This document shows, in pieces, positions 18,058 through 26,353 of a stretch of DNA of 64,000 nt. The notes under the pieces were generated by a model. The model had not been told where the DNA came from, did not search any database, and saw only the letters and a program-made list of their open reading frames with translations. The position numbers and the translations under genes were made by a program. The stretch comes from Granulibacter bethesdensis CGDNIH1 (GTDB lineage Bacteria > Pseudomonadota > Alphaproteobacteria > Acetobacterales > Acetobacteraceae), in the NCBI RefSeq assembly GCF_000014285.2, contig NC_008343.2:310001-374000 (forward strand). Direction: 5' to 3'. The number at the start of each line of letters is the position of its first letter. Position 1 is the stretch's first letter.

Positions 18058-20763
18058 ATGACCAAAAAAATGCTCATCGACGCCAGCCATGCGGAAGAAA
18101 CCCGCGTGGTGGTGATGGATGGAAACCGGCTTGAAGATTTCGACGTTGAGGCAGCGTCCCGTAAACAGATCAAAGGGAATATTTATCTCGCCAAAGTCGT
18201 CCGGGTAGAGCCGAGCCTTCAGGCCGCTTTCGTCGAATATGGCGGTAACCGGCATGGCTTTCTGGCTTTCAGTGAAATCCATCCCGACTACTATCAGATC
18301 CCTGTTGCCGACCGTCAGCGCCTGCTCGCCATGCAGGAAGAGGAAGCACGTGAGGAGGAGGAGGCTGAGGAAGCCGAATTTTCCGCCGCTGAGGCGCGTC
18401 GTTCCGCCTCCCGACCGTTGAACAACGCTCGGGAGGTCATCCAGGCGGATTCAGAACAGCCCGAAGCATCCGATCCGCAAGAGGACGGGGCCGATCATGG
18501 GGTGCAGGATGAATCCGCCGCCGATTTTTCTGGAGAGGCCGGGGATGAGGGGAGCGTTCCTGCCTCCGCCGGGGAAGGCGATGATCAGGAGGAGAGCCGT
18601 CAGGCCTCGCGCCCGGCCCGCCAGAAAGAAGATCGTGAGCGCCGCTCTCCCCGTTTTCTGCGCAATTATAAAATTCAGGAAGTCATCAAGCGCCGCCAGA
18701 TCCTGCTGATTCAGGTGGTGAAGGAAGAGCGGGGCAATAAAGGGGCCGCGCTGAGCACTTATATTTCTCTTGCTGGCCGCTATTGCGTGTTGATGCCGAA
18801 CTCGCCGCGTGGTGGTGGCGTGTCACGCAAGATTACCTCCGCCACGGATCGCCGCCGTCTGAAAGACATTATCGGCGCGCTGGAGATCCCGCGCGGCATG
18901 GGCATCATCGTCCGCACGGCTGGCGGGAACCGCCCGAAGGCGGAGATCATGCGGGACTGCGAATACCTGTTGCGCCTGTGGGATGATATCCGCGACATCA
19001 CCCTGCGTTCATCCGCGCCCGCGCTGATTCACGAGGAAGCCAGCCTGATCAAGCGGGCGATCCGTGATGTCTATACCAGTACGATTGAGGAAGTGCTGGT
19101 CGATGGGGAAGAAGGTTGGCGGGCTGCGCGCGATATCATGCGCATGCTGATGCCGTCCCATGCCCGCAAGGTGATCTGCTGGAACGCTGACAAGGAACGT
19201 GCCGGACAGCCCCTGTTCGCTCATTATCAGGTCGAATCGCAACTTGATGCCATTCTGGCGCCGAATGTTTCGCTGAAATCCGGGGGCTATCTGGTAATCA
19301 ACCAGGCCGAGGCTCTGGTGGCGATCGACGTCAATTCCGGTCGTTCCACGAAGGAGCGGGGGATTGAGGAAACAGCCCTCCGCACCAATCTGGAAGCGGC
19401 GGATGAGGTCGCCCGTCAGCTGCGTCTGCGTGATCTTGCCGGTCTGATCGTGATCGATTTCATCGACATGGAAAGCCGCAAGCATAACGGCATGGTCGAG
19501 CGGCGGCTGAAGGAAGCGTTGAAGAACGACCGTGCCCGCATTCAGGTCGGCCAGATCAGCAGCTTTGGCCTGCTGGAAATGAGCCGCCAGCGTCTGCGCC
19601 CGTCCCTGACCGAAACCAGCATGATCACCTGCCCGCATTGCAATGGGCTTGGTCTGGTCCGCACCACTGAGGGTGCTTCCGTCCATGTGCTGCGGGCGAT
19701 CGAGGAAGAGGGCGCACGCCGTCGCTATGCCGAGATCATGGTGCACGCCGCTGCCGATGTGGCGTTCTACATTCTGAACAATCGCCGGGATTTTCTGGCC
19801 ACGCTGGAATCCCGCTTCGGCATGAAGGTGCTTTTCTCCGCTGATACGCAGTTCAGTGGTTCCCAGTTGCGGATTGAGAAAATCCGTGCCCGTGCGATGG
19901 AAGACGTGGTCCGGACTCCGCTGATCGGCGTTGCTGATCCGCAGCCGAGCGTTGCGGGTGATCTGTATGATTTCGCTGATGCCTCTGACGGTTTTGCGAC
20001 GTTCGAGGCGGCCCCGGTGGCGGCATTGCCCGTGGCTGTGCAGGCAGAACCGGTTGGAACCGCCGAGGAAGGTAACAACGGTGGCAGGCTGCCTTCCGCG
20101 GAAGGCGATTCTGAACCCGGGCCGGATGATGGAGAGCGCCGCCGTCGCCGTCGTCGTCGTCGTCGTGGCAATCGCCGTAATGACGGGGCCGAGAATGGGA
20201 TGGATGCCCGGTCGGAGCAGGATGAGAACGGCAATCCGGTCGAAGAGGGTGAGGGTGTCAGGCACGGGGATGCCAATACCTCTGCGCTGCCCGTGGAAAC
20301 CACAGAGCTGACAGTGGCCGGAGTTGCTTCCAAAGAAACCAGTGCGGAAACACAGGGCGACGCCATCGATGGTACGCAGGCTGTCTCCGGTGAATTTGGT
20401 GATGAGTTTGCGGAGGATTCCCGTCCGCGCCGCCGTGGCCGCCGTGGCGGGCGTGGGCGGCGTCAGCCTGCTCAGGCGAATGGCCATGATGCGGGGGAAG
20501 TGGCCTATACCGGTCCCACCCCGGCTGATCCGTTCGGTCAGCAGCCGCTGGATGTATTCGACGTGATGGATGGTATTGAGCAACCGATGATCCGTGACGG
20601 GAAAGTGGATCAGGGCTCCCGCTCCGAACGCCATCCTGACCTGGTGCCTGAGCCGGTTGTCGTGTCTGAGGAGCAGGCTGAGCCCTATATTGCGCCCCCC
20701 ATCCAGCCAGTGGTGATTGAGGATACCGCTCCACGGGCCAGACGAGGCTGGTGGAAACGCTGA
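18058..20763 (+). CDS. rne: ribonuclease E
   Basis: Endoribonuclease organising RNA decay and rRNA/tRNA maturation. From MTKKMLIDASHAEETRVVV the 901 residues show an S1 domain split by an acidic insert of roughly 130 residues (rich in Glu and Asp, with Arg near its end), typical of alphaproteobacteria. The DNase I-like catalytic core follows (NQAEALVAIDVNSGR and DLAGLIVIDFIDME), then the zinc-link CPHCNGLG. The C-terminal scaffold has a run of ten arginines, further RGRRGGRGRR patches and the terminal ARRGWWKR. GGAG lies 12 bases before the ATG. The open frame begins 48 codons earlier but those residues are non-homologous. Confidence 0.95.
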   Translation: MTKKMLIDASHAEETRVVVMDGNRLEDFDVEAASRKQIKGNIYLAKVVRVEPSLQAAFVEYGGNRHGFLAFSEIHPDYYQIPVADRQRLLAMQEEEAREEEEAEEAEFSAAEARRSASRPLNNAREVIQADSEQPEASDPQEDGADHGVQDESAADFSGEAGDEGSVPASAGEGDDQEESRQASRPARQKEDRERRSPRFLRNYKIQEVIKRRQILLIQVVKEERGNKGAALSTYISLAGRYCVLMPNSPRGGGVSRKITSATDRRRLKDIIGALEIPRGMGIIVRTAGGNRPKAEIMRDCEYLLRLWDDIRDITLRSSAPALIHEEASLIKRAIRDVYTSTIEEVLVDGEEGWRAARDIMRMLMPSHARKVICWNADKERAGQPLFAHYQVESQLDAILAPNVSLKSGGYLVINQAEALVAIDVNSGRSTKERGIEETALRTNLEAADEVARQLRLRDLAGLIVIDFIDMESRKHNGMVERRLKEALKNDRARIQVGQISSFGLLEMSRQRLRPSLTETSMITCPHCNGLGLVRTTEGASVHVLRAIEEEGARRRYAEIMVHAAADVAFYILNNRRDFLATLESRFGMKVLFSADTQFSGSQLRIEKIRARAMEDVVRTPLIGVADPQPSVAGDLYDFADASDGFATFEAAPVAALPVAVQAEPVGTAEEGNNGGRLPSAEGDSEPGPDDGERRRRRRRRRRGNRRNDGAENGMDARSEQDENGNPVEEGEGVRHGDANTSALPVETTELTVAGVASKETSAETQGDAIDGTQAVSGEFGDEFAEDSRPRRRGRRGGRGRRQPAQANGHDAGEVAYTGPTPADPFGQQPLDVFDVMDGIEQPMIRDGKVDQGSRSERHPDLVPEPVVVSEEQAEPYIAPPIQPVVIEDTAPRARRGWWKR

Positions 20764-20796
20764 GGCAACCCCTGTTGCGGAAGCCTGAATGAAAAA

Positions 20797-20838
20797 AGGC
20801 CGGGTCGCGCGTCTTGGAACGCTCGCCCGGCCTCTTTT
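20797..20838 (+). terminator. rho-independent terminator of rne
   Basis: Inverted repeat AGGCCGGG ... CCCGGCCT with further pairing inside, directly followed by CTTTT. Preceded by a run of A on the plus strand, so it could also stop transcription from the opposite direction. Confidence 0.85.
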
Positions 20839-20870
20839 GTCCGCGCATGATAAAAATCATGTCGATGGGC

Positions 20871-20899
20871 TTTACAGGTCAGCCCCGGAACGGTATTAC
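20871..20899 (+). promoter_or_regulatory. candidate promoter of tRNA-Lys
   Basis: TTTACA (20871-20876), 17-base spacer, TATTAC (20894-20899), then the G+C-rich discriminator GCGCGCCT. Compare CATTACGCGCCGCCT before tRNA-Ala. It stands between the rne terminator and the tRNA, so the tRNA is likely transcribed alone. Confidence 0.55.
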
Positions 20900-20916
20900 G
20901 CGCGCCTCGGCAGGTT

Positions 20917-20992
<76 letters not shown>

Positions 20993-21153
20993 ACTTGCCG
21001 AAAATCCCTTCTATTTTGTCGTATACGCCCGAATATTCTGGCAATATACTTCTTGCATGCGATGCGATCACTGCCGTCGTTCAGGGATGTGGACATCCTT
21101 CATCCTTTAATACAGTCAGACATTTTCTAGTCACCAAAACCGAGAAAATTTCC

Positions 21154-22152
21154 GTGAAGGCAGTGGTACCGGTTTTTCTGGTCATGACTGTGGTATTGGC
21201 GGGTGCATCGGACACTGCTGCTAAGGCTGATAAAGCCGCTCCTGATCCATCTGTTATGGTGCAGGCACCCTGGTCTGTTCCCGATATCAATACCCTGCCG
21301 CAGGATGAATGGGGCCGTACGGTCAGATATGGCCGCGATTTGATTGTCAGGACAGCGTCCCTGATCGGTCCGGAAGTGTCTGATCCGGCACGGCGTTTTG
21401 CCGGCAACAATCTGAATTGTCAGAGCTGTCATCTGCAGGGCGGCACCAAAAAATTTGGCCTGCCACTGATCGGTGTATTCGCGGATTTTCCGAATTATCG
21501 CGCCCGTTCCGGCACTGTCGGGACAATTGAGGATCGTGTCCAGGGATGCATGCAACGGAGCATGAACGGTAAGCCTCTGCCTTGGGATGGGAAGGAGATG
21601 AAGGCGATCGTCTCCTATCTGCAATTTCTGTCCACTGGTCGTCCTGTCGGTGCGCCTACTTTGGGACGAGGGTCCGGCCGCATGCCGGAGCTGATGCGGG
21701 CTGCTGATCCCGTGCGTGGTCAGACCCTGTACAAGCAGGTTTGTGCCGCATGCCATGGTCAGGATGGGCAGGGACAGCGTGTCGGCAGAGTGGGTGATGC
21801 ACAAGGATACGCGGTACCACCGCTATGGGGGGCTGACAGCTTCAATAATGGTGCCGGGATGGATCGTCTGATCAATACAGCGAATTTTATCCACAACAAC
21901 ATGCCTGATGGTACGAACTGGACACAGCCGGTGCTCTCCATCGAGGATTCATGGGATGTGGCGGCGTTTATCGATATACAGCCAAGACCTGCCAAAGCAG
22001 ATCTTCAGCGGGACTTCCCGAACAGGATGGAAAAACCCGTTGATACACCCTATGGCCCTTATGCGGACGGGTTCAGCCAGAAACAGCATGTTCTCGGGCC
22101 GTTTCAGCCTATTCGCGATGCTCTCAAGCGTCTGCGCAATGCAGACAGATAA
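21154..22152 (+). CDS. dihaem cytochrome c, TsdA-like (thiosulfate dehydrogenase family)
   Basis: Exported dihaem cytochrome of 332 residues. A GTG start (GAGAAAA upstream) gives a signal peptide, VKAVVPVFLVMTVVLAGAS. Haem motifs are CQSCH (residues 89-93) and CAACH (197-201). Cys132 in GCMQRSMNGKPLP lies 43 residues after the first haem cysteine, matching the axial Cys ligand of TsdA, and YGPYADGFSQKQH near the end is a family hallmark. TsdA oxidises thiosulfate to tetrathionate or does the reverse, in the periplasm. No other sulfur-oxidation gene is nearby, so the physiological direction is unknown. Haem attachment would need the ccm genes upstream in this window. Confidence 0.8.
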   Translation: MKAVVPVFLVMTVVLAGASDTAAKADKAAPDPSVMVQAPWSVPDINTLPQDEWGRTVRYGRDLIVRTASLIGPEVSDPARRFAGNNLNCQSCHLQGGTKKFGLPLIGVFADFPNYRARSGTVGTIEDRVQGCMQRSMNGKPLPWDGKEMKAIVSYLQFLSTGRPVGAPTLGRGSGRMPELMRAADPVRGQTLYKQVCAACHGQDGQGQRVGRVGDAQGYAVPPLWGADSFNNGAGMDRLINTANFIHNNMPDGTNWTQPVLSIEDSWDVAAFIDIQPRPAKADLQRDFPNRMEKPVDTPYGPYADGFSQKQHVLGPFQPIRDALKRLRNADR

Positions 22153-22200
22153 ATATGCTTTTGAGGAATATGATGTGTGGCTGCATCACCATGATGATGG

Positions 22201-22223
22201 GATTCCGGGATGGAATCTTTTTT
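22201..22223 (+). terminator. terminator after the TsdA-like gene
   Basis: Stem GATTCC/GGAATC with a five-base loop followed by six T. Lies between the convergent cytochrome and haem oxygenase genes. Confidence 0.7.
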
Positions 22224-22224
22224 G

Positions 22225-22776
22225 TCAGCCAGGGCACTCAAGATAGCGCGTGATACGTCTGAAGGCCTGTTGCGCATGACGGATGCACTGCTCGGCTTCC
22301 ACAGCCGTATGATCCAGCAGAGATCTGAAACGCAGCCATCCCCCCGATACTCCATCGCGCCCTAGATGGAGATGTTGCAGACCATAAGTGTCATGCAGAC
22401 CATGTCTTTCAAGTTGTCTCGCAATATGCGCAGCGCCAAGCTTCGATCCTTCGGCGACATAAAGCCAGCCGAGAGCAGAGGAGGTATCTTTTGCACCGGT
22501 TGGAATGGCTGACTGCATGGATGGCAGTGTCAGTCCAAGGGCAGCGGCATCGGCCTCAATGGCCGGCAGCCGGTTGCGCTCCGCCAGGTCGGGGATCAGT
22601 TGAAGCAGTGCTTTCTTCTGATAGAGCGGAACGATATCCCTGTGAAAACAATACTGTGCTGTCAGAAAATGCCTGTATCCATCAAGGGTAATCAGAAGTT
22701 TTCTGACAATCCGGTCCAGCCTGTCGTGATAGGAATATGTCTGTTGTTTCAGTGTGATTGATAAATTGTCTTGCAT
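22225..22776 (-). CDS. haem oxygenase (biliverdin-producing)
   Basis: A 183-residue cytoplasmic haem oxygenase that opens haem to biliverdin, CO and iron. The proximal histidine fits YSYHDRLD near residue 17, and the distal helix motif GWLYVAEGSKLGAAHI is characteristic of bacterial HmuO/BphO-type enzymes. No phytochrome or haem-uptake gene adjoins, so the purpose may be iron recovery or haem turnover. The ATG at 22776 is the natural start and lies in an AT-rich upstream region. It is convergent with the dihaem cytochrome gene. Confidence 0.85.
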   Translation of the reverse strand: MQDNLSITLKQQTYSYHDRLDRIVRKLLITLDGYRHFLTAQYCFHRDIVPLYQKKALLQLIPDLAERNRLPAIEADAAALGLTLPSMQSAIPTGAKDTSSALGWLYVAEGSKLGAAHIARQLERHGLHDTYGLQHLHLGRDGVSGGWLRFRSLLDHTAVEAEQCIRHAQQAFRRITRYLECPG

Positions 22777-22965
22777 TGCGAAAACTGAAAGAAAATATTT
22801 TTATCAATAACGATCTACCAACAACATGGTTTCTGACGGCCTTTCCCTGCATTCCTGTTGCAATTCGTCACGTTTGTGATGCCGGCCTGTTACGCAACCG
22901 GTGTTTCCTTCGGTTGTTGCCACCGGTCAGGTGGTGATGGCCAGAATTCAGGAGGATAATTCACA

Positions 22966-23274
22966 ATGCGCAGGATCATGTTAACAGGTGCGGGCTTGCT
23001 GGCTTTTAGCGTGGCTGGTGCTGTCTATGCTCAGGGCGTCCCTCCGGTTCCGGAGGGTCCAGCGCATGGGCCTGCTGCCCCTATGCTGCCGCCGGATCAC
23101 CATCATCCGTTCGGGCCTCCTCCTCCGCCCCCGTCAAAGGCTGCATTTTTCAGGCTCCACCGCGGTGATCTGAGTGTCGCCGTCAAATGTGCGGAAGGAG
23201 AGAATACGAAAACATGTGTCGATGAGGCGAGCCGGCTGATGGATCATTTCGCCTCGGTCGCGAACACGCACTGA
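22966..23274 (+). CDS. small exported Pro/His-rich protein, unknown function
   Basis: A 102-residue protein with a clear signal peptide (MRRIMLTGAGLLAFSVAGAVYAQG, cleavage predicted after the AYAQ-like site). The mature part has a DHHHPFGPPPPPP segment, then a compact helical tail with two cysteines (KCAEGENTKTCVDEASRLM). AGGAGG stands 9 bases before the ATG. No family is recognised. The histidine cluster could bind metal, but that is speculation. It is followed by a convergent small gene. Confidence 0.65.
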   Translation: MRRIMLTGAGLLAFSVAGAVYAQGVPPVPEGPAHGPAAPMLPPDHHHPFGPPPPPPSKAAFFRLHRGDLSVAVKCAEGENTKTCVDEASRLMDHFASVANTH

Positions 23275-23315
23275 GTCTCTATGCACGGGTCGGCATCCGC
23301 CACGCGCTGCCGGTT

Positions 23316-23561
23316 TCAGGCGTGTGGCAGCGATGTCAGCAAGGTTTCGGCCAGATGGGACAGGGGGCCGTTTTTTCTGGCACCGTTCATGCGATCATTG
23401 CGGCGCAGCGTCAGCAGACGCTCGTGCAGGGCGCTGCGTCCGTCATCAGCCAGATGCCGGTCGAGCAGGATCACCAGCTCCCGCAGCATGTCCGTGGCAG
23501 CATTCAGCTCATTGCTCAGGGCCAGAATGCGTGCGTCGGGCGTATGATGGCTGAATGGCAT
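23316..23561 (-). CDS. small helical protein, unknown function
   Basis: An 81-residue product, MPFSHHTPDARILALSNELN onwards, rich in Leu, Arg and Glu and likely all-helical (LREL VILLDRHLADD). A GGAG ribosome-binding site lies 7 bases upstream of the ATG. The opposite strand also has an open frame here, but it is poor in protein-like composition. No family recognised; a real gene is likely but not certain. Confidence 0.5.
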   Translation of the reverse strand: MPFSHHTPDARILALSNELNAATDMLRELVILLDRHLADDGRSALHERLLTLRRNDRMNGARKNGPLSHLAETLLTSLPHA

Positions 23562-23750
23562 GGCAGCTCCGGTATGATTCTCATGGTCTGTTCAGGAACA
23601 AGACTGTTTTCATAAACCTGAATGATCTTCGGGAGATACGGAGAACTGTTCGCTGCTTTTTTCAACTTTTGAGCACATGTCCGGCTGTTGCTGCTGCCGG
23701 AAACATAGCTGACCATGGAGATGGCCGTTACTTCATGCGATAATGGTGGG

Positions 23751-25823
23751 ATGTCCCATGTCGAGCAGCGTCCGTTTGCCCCTTTCTCCTCCCTTTACAG
23801 CCATGGTCTGGTGAGGGTGGCGGCATGTGTGCCGCCTGTTCATATCGCCAATCCGGCCCGGAATGCGGACGAGATTGCGGCTTTGGCAATGCGTGCCGAT
23901 GCGCAGGGCGTGGCGGTTGTGGTATTCCCTGAACTCTGCCTGAGCGGATATGCGATTGACGATCTGGTGCAGCAGGATGTGCTGCTGGATGCGGTGGATG
24001 CGGCGATAGGCGCGTTGCTACGCCGTAGCGCGGGCTGGATGAGTGTGATCGTCATCGGTGCACCGGTTCGGCAGGGCGGGCGCCTGTTTAATGCTGCCAT
24101 TGTGCTGCATCGCGGGCGCGTGCTGGGGGTGGTACCGAAATCCTATTTGCCGAATTACCGCGAATTTTACGAGCGTCGTCATTTCACGCCCGGGCTTTCG
24201 GTGCAGGGGCAGAGCATTCGCATCGGTGATGAGGATGCGCCTTTCGGCACAGACCTTCTGTTTGCAGCCGAGGATGTGGAGGGATTGATCCTGCATGTCG
24301 AGATCTGCGAAGACATGTGGATGCCGGTGTCACCGGCCAGTCTGGGCGCGTTGAACGGGGCGACGGTGCTGGCCAATCTTTCCGGCAGCCCGATCACGAT
24401 AGGGCGTGCCGACAGTCGTGCATTGCTGAGCCGCTCTGCCTCCATGCGCTGTGTCGCGGCCACGGTCTATGCCGCGGCGGGTTGGGGGGAGAGCACGACC
24501 GATCTCGCCTGGGACGGGCAGGCGACGATTTATGAGAACGGAACCCTGCTGGCCGAAACCCCTCGCTTCGCGCAGGAAGCCACGATGGCGGTGGCCGATA
24601 TCGATCCGGGCCTGCTGATGCAGGAGCGGATGCGGGTGCATGGGTTCGAGGAAAACCGGCATGCAATGGCGGGCGCGGCCATGCGCCGGATTGGTTTCCG
24701 GCTGGATCCGCCCTCCCGTGATCTGGGGCTGCGCCGTCGGGTAGAGCGTTTTCCCTTCGTGCCTGCCGATCCCGCCCGTCTGGCTCAGGATTGCTATGAG
24801 GCCTACAATATTCAGGTGCGCGGTCTGGCGCAGCGCCTGTCTGCGGCCAAGATCGGCAAGCTGGTCATCGGGGTGTCGGGCGGGCTGGATTCAACCCATG
24901 CCCTGATCGTGGCAGCGCGGGCGATGGATGTACTGCAGCGGCCCCGCTCCGACATTCTGGCCTACACCATGCCCGGTTTCGCGACCGGGGATGAAACACG
25001 CAACAACGCGCTGGCGCTGATGCGGGTGCTCGGCGTGTCCGCGCATGAGCTGGATATCCGGCCGGCCGCCCGGCAGATGCTGGCCGATCTGGAGCACCCT
25101 TTTGCCGGAGGGGAACAGGTCTATGACATTACGTTCGAGAACGTGCAGGCCGGGCTGCGCACCGATTACCTGTTCCGGCTCGCCAATCAGCATAACGGGA
25201 TTGTGCTTGGCACCGGTGACCTGTCCGAACTGGCGCTGGGCTGGTGCACCTATGGCGTCGGCGACCAGATGTCGCACTATAACGTCAATGCCGGAGTGCC
25301 CAAGACCCTGATCCAGCATCTGATCCGCTGGGCCGGGGGCAGCGGCGATTTCTCCGATGAGGCACGCGTGATTTTCGAGGCGATTCTGAACACGGAAATC
25401 TCGCCGGAGCTGATCCCGGTTGCGAAGGGAGAGAAGCCGCAGAGCACGGAAGGTACCATTGGTCCCTATGCCTTGCATGATTTCACCTTGTTCCATGTCC
25501 TGCGCTACGGATTCCGTCCATCCAAGATCGCTTTTCTCGCCTGGCACGCCTGGCATGACGCACAGCAGGGCGTATGGCCGCCCAACTATCCGTTAGATCA
25601 GCGGCGCTCCTACGATCTGGCCGATATAAGACAGTGGATGCAGGTATTCCTGAAGCGTTTCTTCGGCTTCAGCCAGTTCAAACGATCCGCCCTTCCGAAC
25701 GGTCCGAAAATCTCTGCCGGGGGAGCATTGTCCCCGCGTGGTGACTGGCGGGCACCGTCCGATGGCAGTGCGGAGATATGGCTGCAAGAGCTGGCTGCTC
25801 ATGTACCGGATGATTTTTCCTGA
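23751..25823 (+). CDS. nadE: glutamine-dependent NAD+ synthetase
   Basis: Converts nicotinate adenine dinucleotide to NAD+ using ATP and glutamine. The 690 residues combine an N-terminal nitrilase-type glutaminase (Glu in VVFPELCLSGY, Lys in VPKSYLPNYREFYE, Cys in HVEICEDMWMP) with a C-terminal synthetase whose PP-loop is GVSGGLDSTHALI and ATP/NaAD segments are GTGDLSELALGWCTYG and YNVNAGVPKTL. The start MSHVEQRPF is preferred; an ATG 12 codons upstream is possible. It is the last step of NAD synthesis, and the enzyme is of the long form found in alphaproteobacteria. Confidence 0.96.
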   Translation: MSHVEQRPFAPFSSLYSHGLVRVAACVPPVHIANPARNADEIAALAMRADAQGVAVVVFPELCLSGYAIDDLVQQDVLLDAVDAAIGALLRRSAGWMSVIVIGAPVRQGGRLFNAAIVLHRGRVLGVVPKSYLPNYREFYERRHFTPGLSVQGQSIRIGDEDAPFGTDLLFAAEDVEGLILHVEICEDMWMPVSPASLGALNGATVLANLSGSPITIGRADSRALLSRSASMRCVAATVYAAAGWGESTTDLAWDGQATIYENGTLLAETPRFAQEATMAVADIDPGLLMQERMRVHGFEENRHAMAGAAMRRIGFRLDPPSRDLGLRRRVERFPFVPADPARLAQDCYEAYNIQVRGLAQRLSAAKIGKLVIGVSGGLDSTHALIVAARAMDVLQRPRSDILAYTMPGFATGDETRNNALALMRVLGVSAHELDIRPAARQMLADLEHPFAGGEQVYDITFENVQAGLRTDYLFRLANQHNGIVLGTGDLSELALGWCTYGVGDQMSHYNVNAGVPKTLIQHLIRWAGGSGDFSDEARVIFEAILNTEISPELIPVAKGEKPQSTEGTIGPYALHDFTLFHVLRYGFRPSKIAFLAWHAWHDAQQGVWPPNYPLDQRRSYDLADIRQWMQVFLKRFFGFSQFKRSALPNGPKISAGGALSPRGDWRAPSDGSAEIWLQELAAHVPDDFS

Positions 25824-25888
25824 CCAACTGCGCTTTGTCGGCACAGCTTCGGCTTGATTAGCGGCCCGTTTTCACGTCATCTGTCACG

Positions 25889-26290
25889 ATGCGATTCACC
25901 ATCGACCGCCTTGATCATCTCGTTATGAACGTCCGCGATGTGGAAATATCCGCATCCTGGTACCAGCGTGTGCTGGGGATGGAACGGGAGGAATTCGGAA
26001 CAGAGCGCCGTACCGCGCTGCGTTTCGGCGGCCAGAAAATCAATCTGCGCCCGTTCGATAATGAAACCCGTAGCTGGTCTACCGCCGCTCATCCTCAGAT
26101 CGGCAGCGACGATCTGTGTTTCATCACGGCGGTCGGGCCGGATCAGGTGGTCGAACATCTGCACGATTGCGGCGTCACGGTCGAGGAAGGGCCGGTGCGC
26201 AAACATGGTGCGCTGGGGCAGATTCATTCCATCTACTGCCGCGACCCTGATGGTAATCTGGTGGAGATCGCCTCCTATCTCGCTGAATAA
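25889..26290 (+). CDS. VOC family (glyoxalase-like) protein
   Basis: A 133-residue single-chain vicinal-oxygen-chelate protein. Putative metal ligands are His in LDHLVMNVRD, His in HSIYCRDPDG and Glu in NLVEIASY. The motif ASWYQRVLGM and the C-terminal RDPDGNLVEI are family signatures. The reaction is not predictable; relatives include thiol transferases and dioxygenase-like proteins. It lies between nadE and queA with short gaps on both sides and may share a transcript. Confidence 0.88.
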   Translation: MRFTIDRLDHLVMNVRDVEISASWYQRVLGMEREEFGTERRTALRFGGQKINLRPFDNETRSWSTAAHPQIGSDDLCFITAVGPDQVVEHLHDCGVTVEEGPVRKHGALGQIHSIYCRDPDGNLVEIASYLAE

Positions 26291-26353
26291 TCTGCCCTGC
26301 CTGTGCGCAGGCAGAGCTTGAAGCGCGGAGGCAGGCCCGGCAGATAGAGGGCC

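Noticed and set aside
19009-20634. Minus-strand open frame within rne
   Set aside because: Opposite a clear RNase E reading frame; no motifs or ribosome-binding site.
23322-23615. Plus-strand open frame overlapping the small helical gene
   Set aside because: Gln/Gly-rich composition and no ribosome-binding site; the minus-strand frame has a GGAG and a more protein-like composition.
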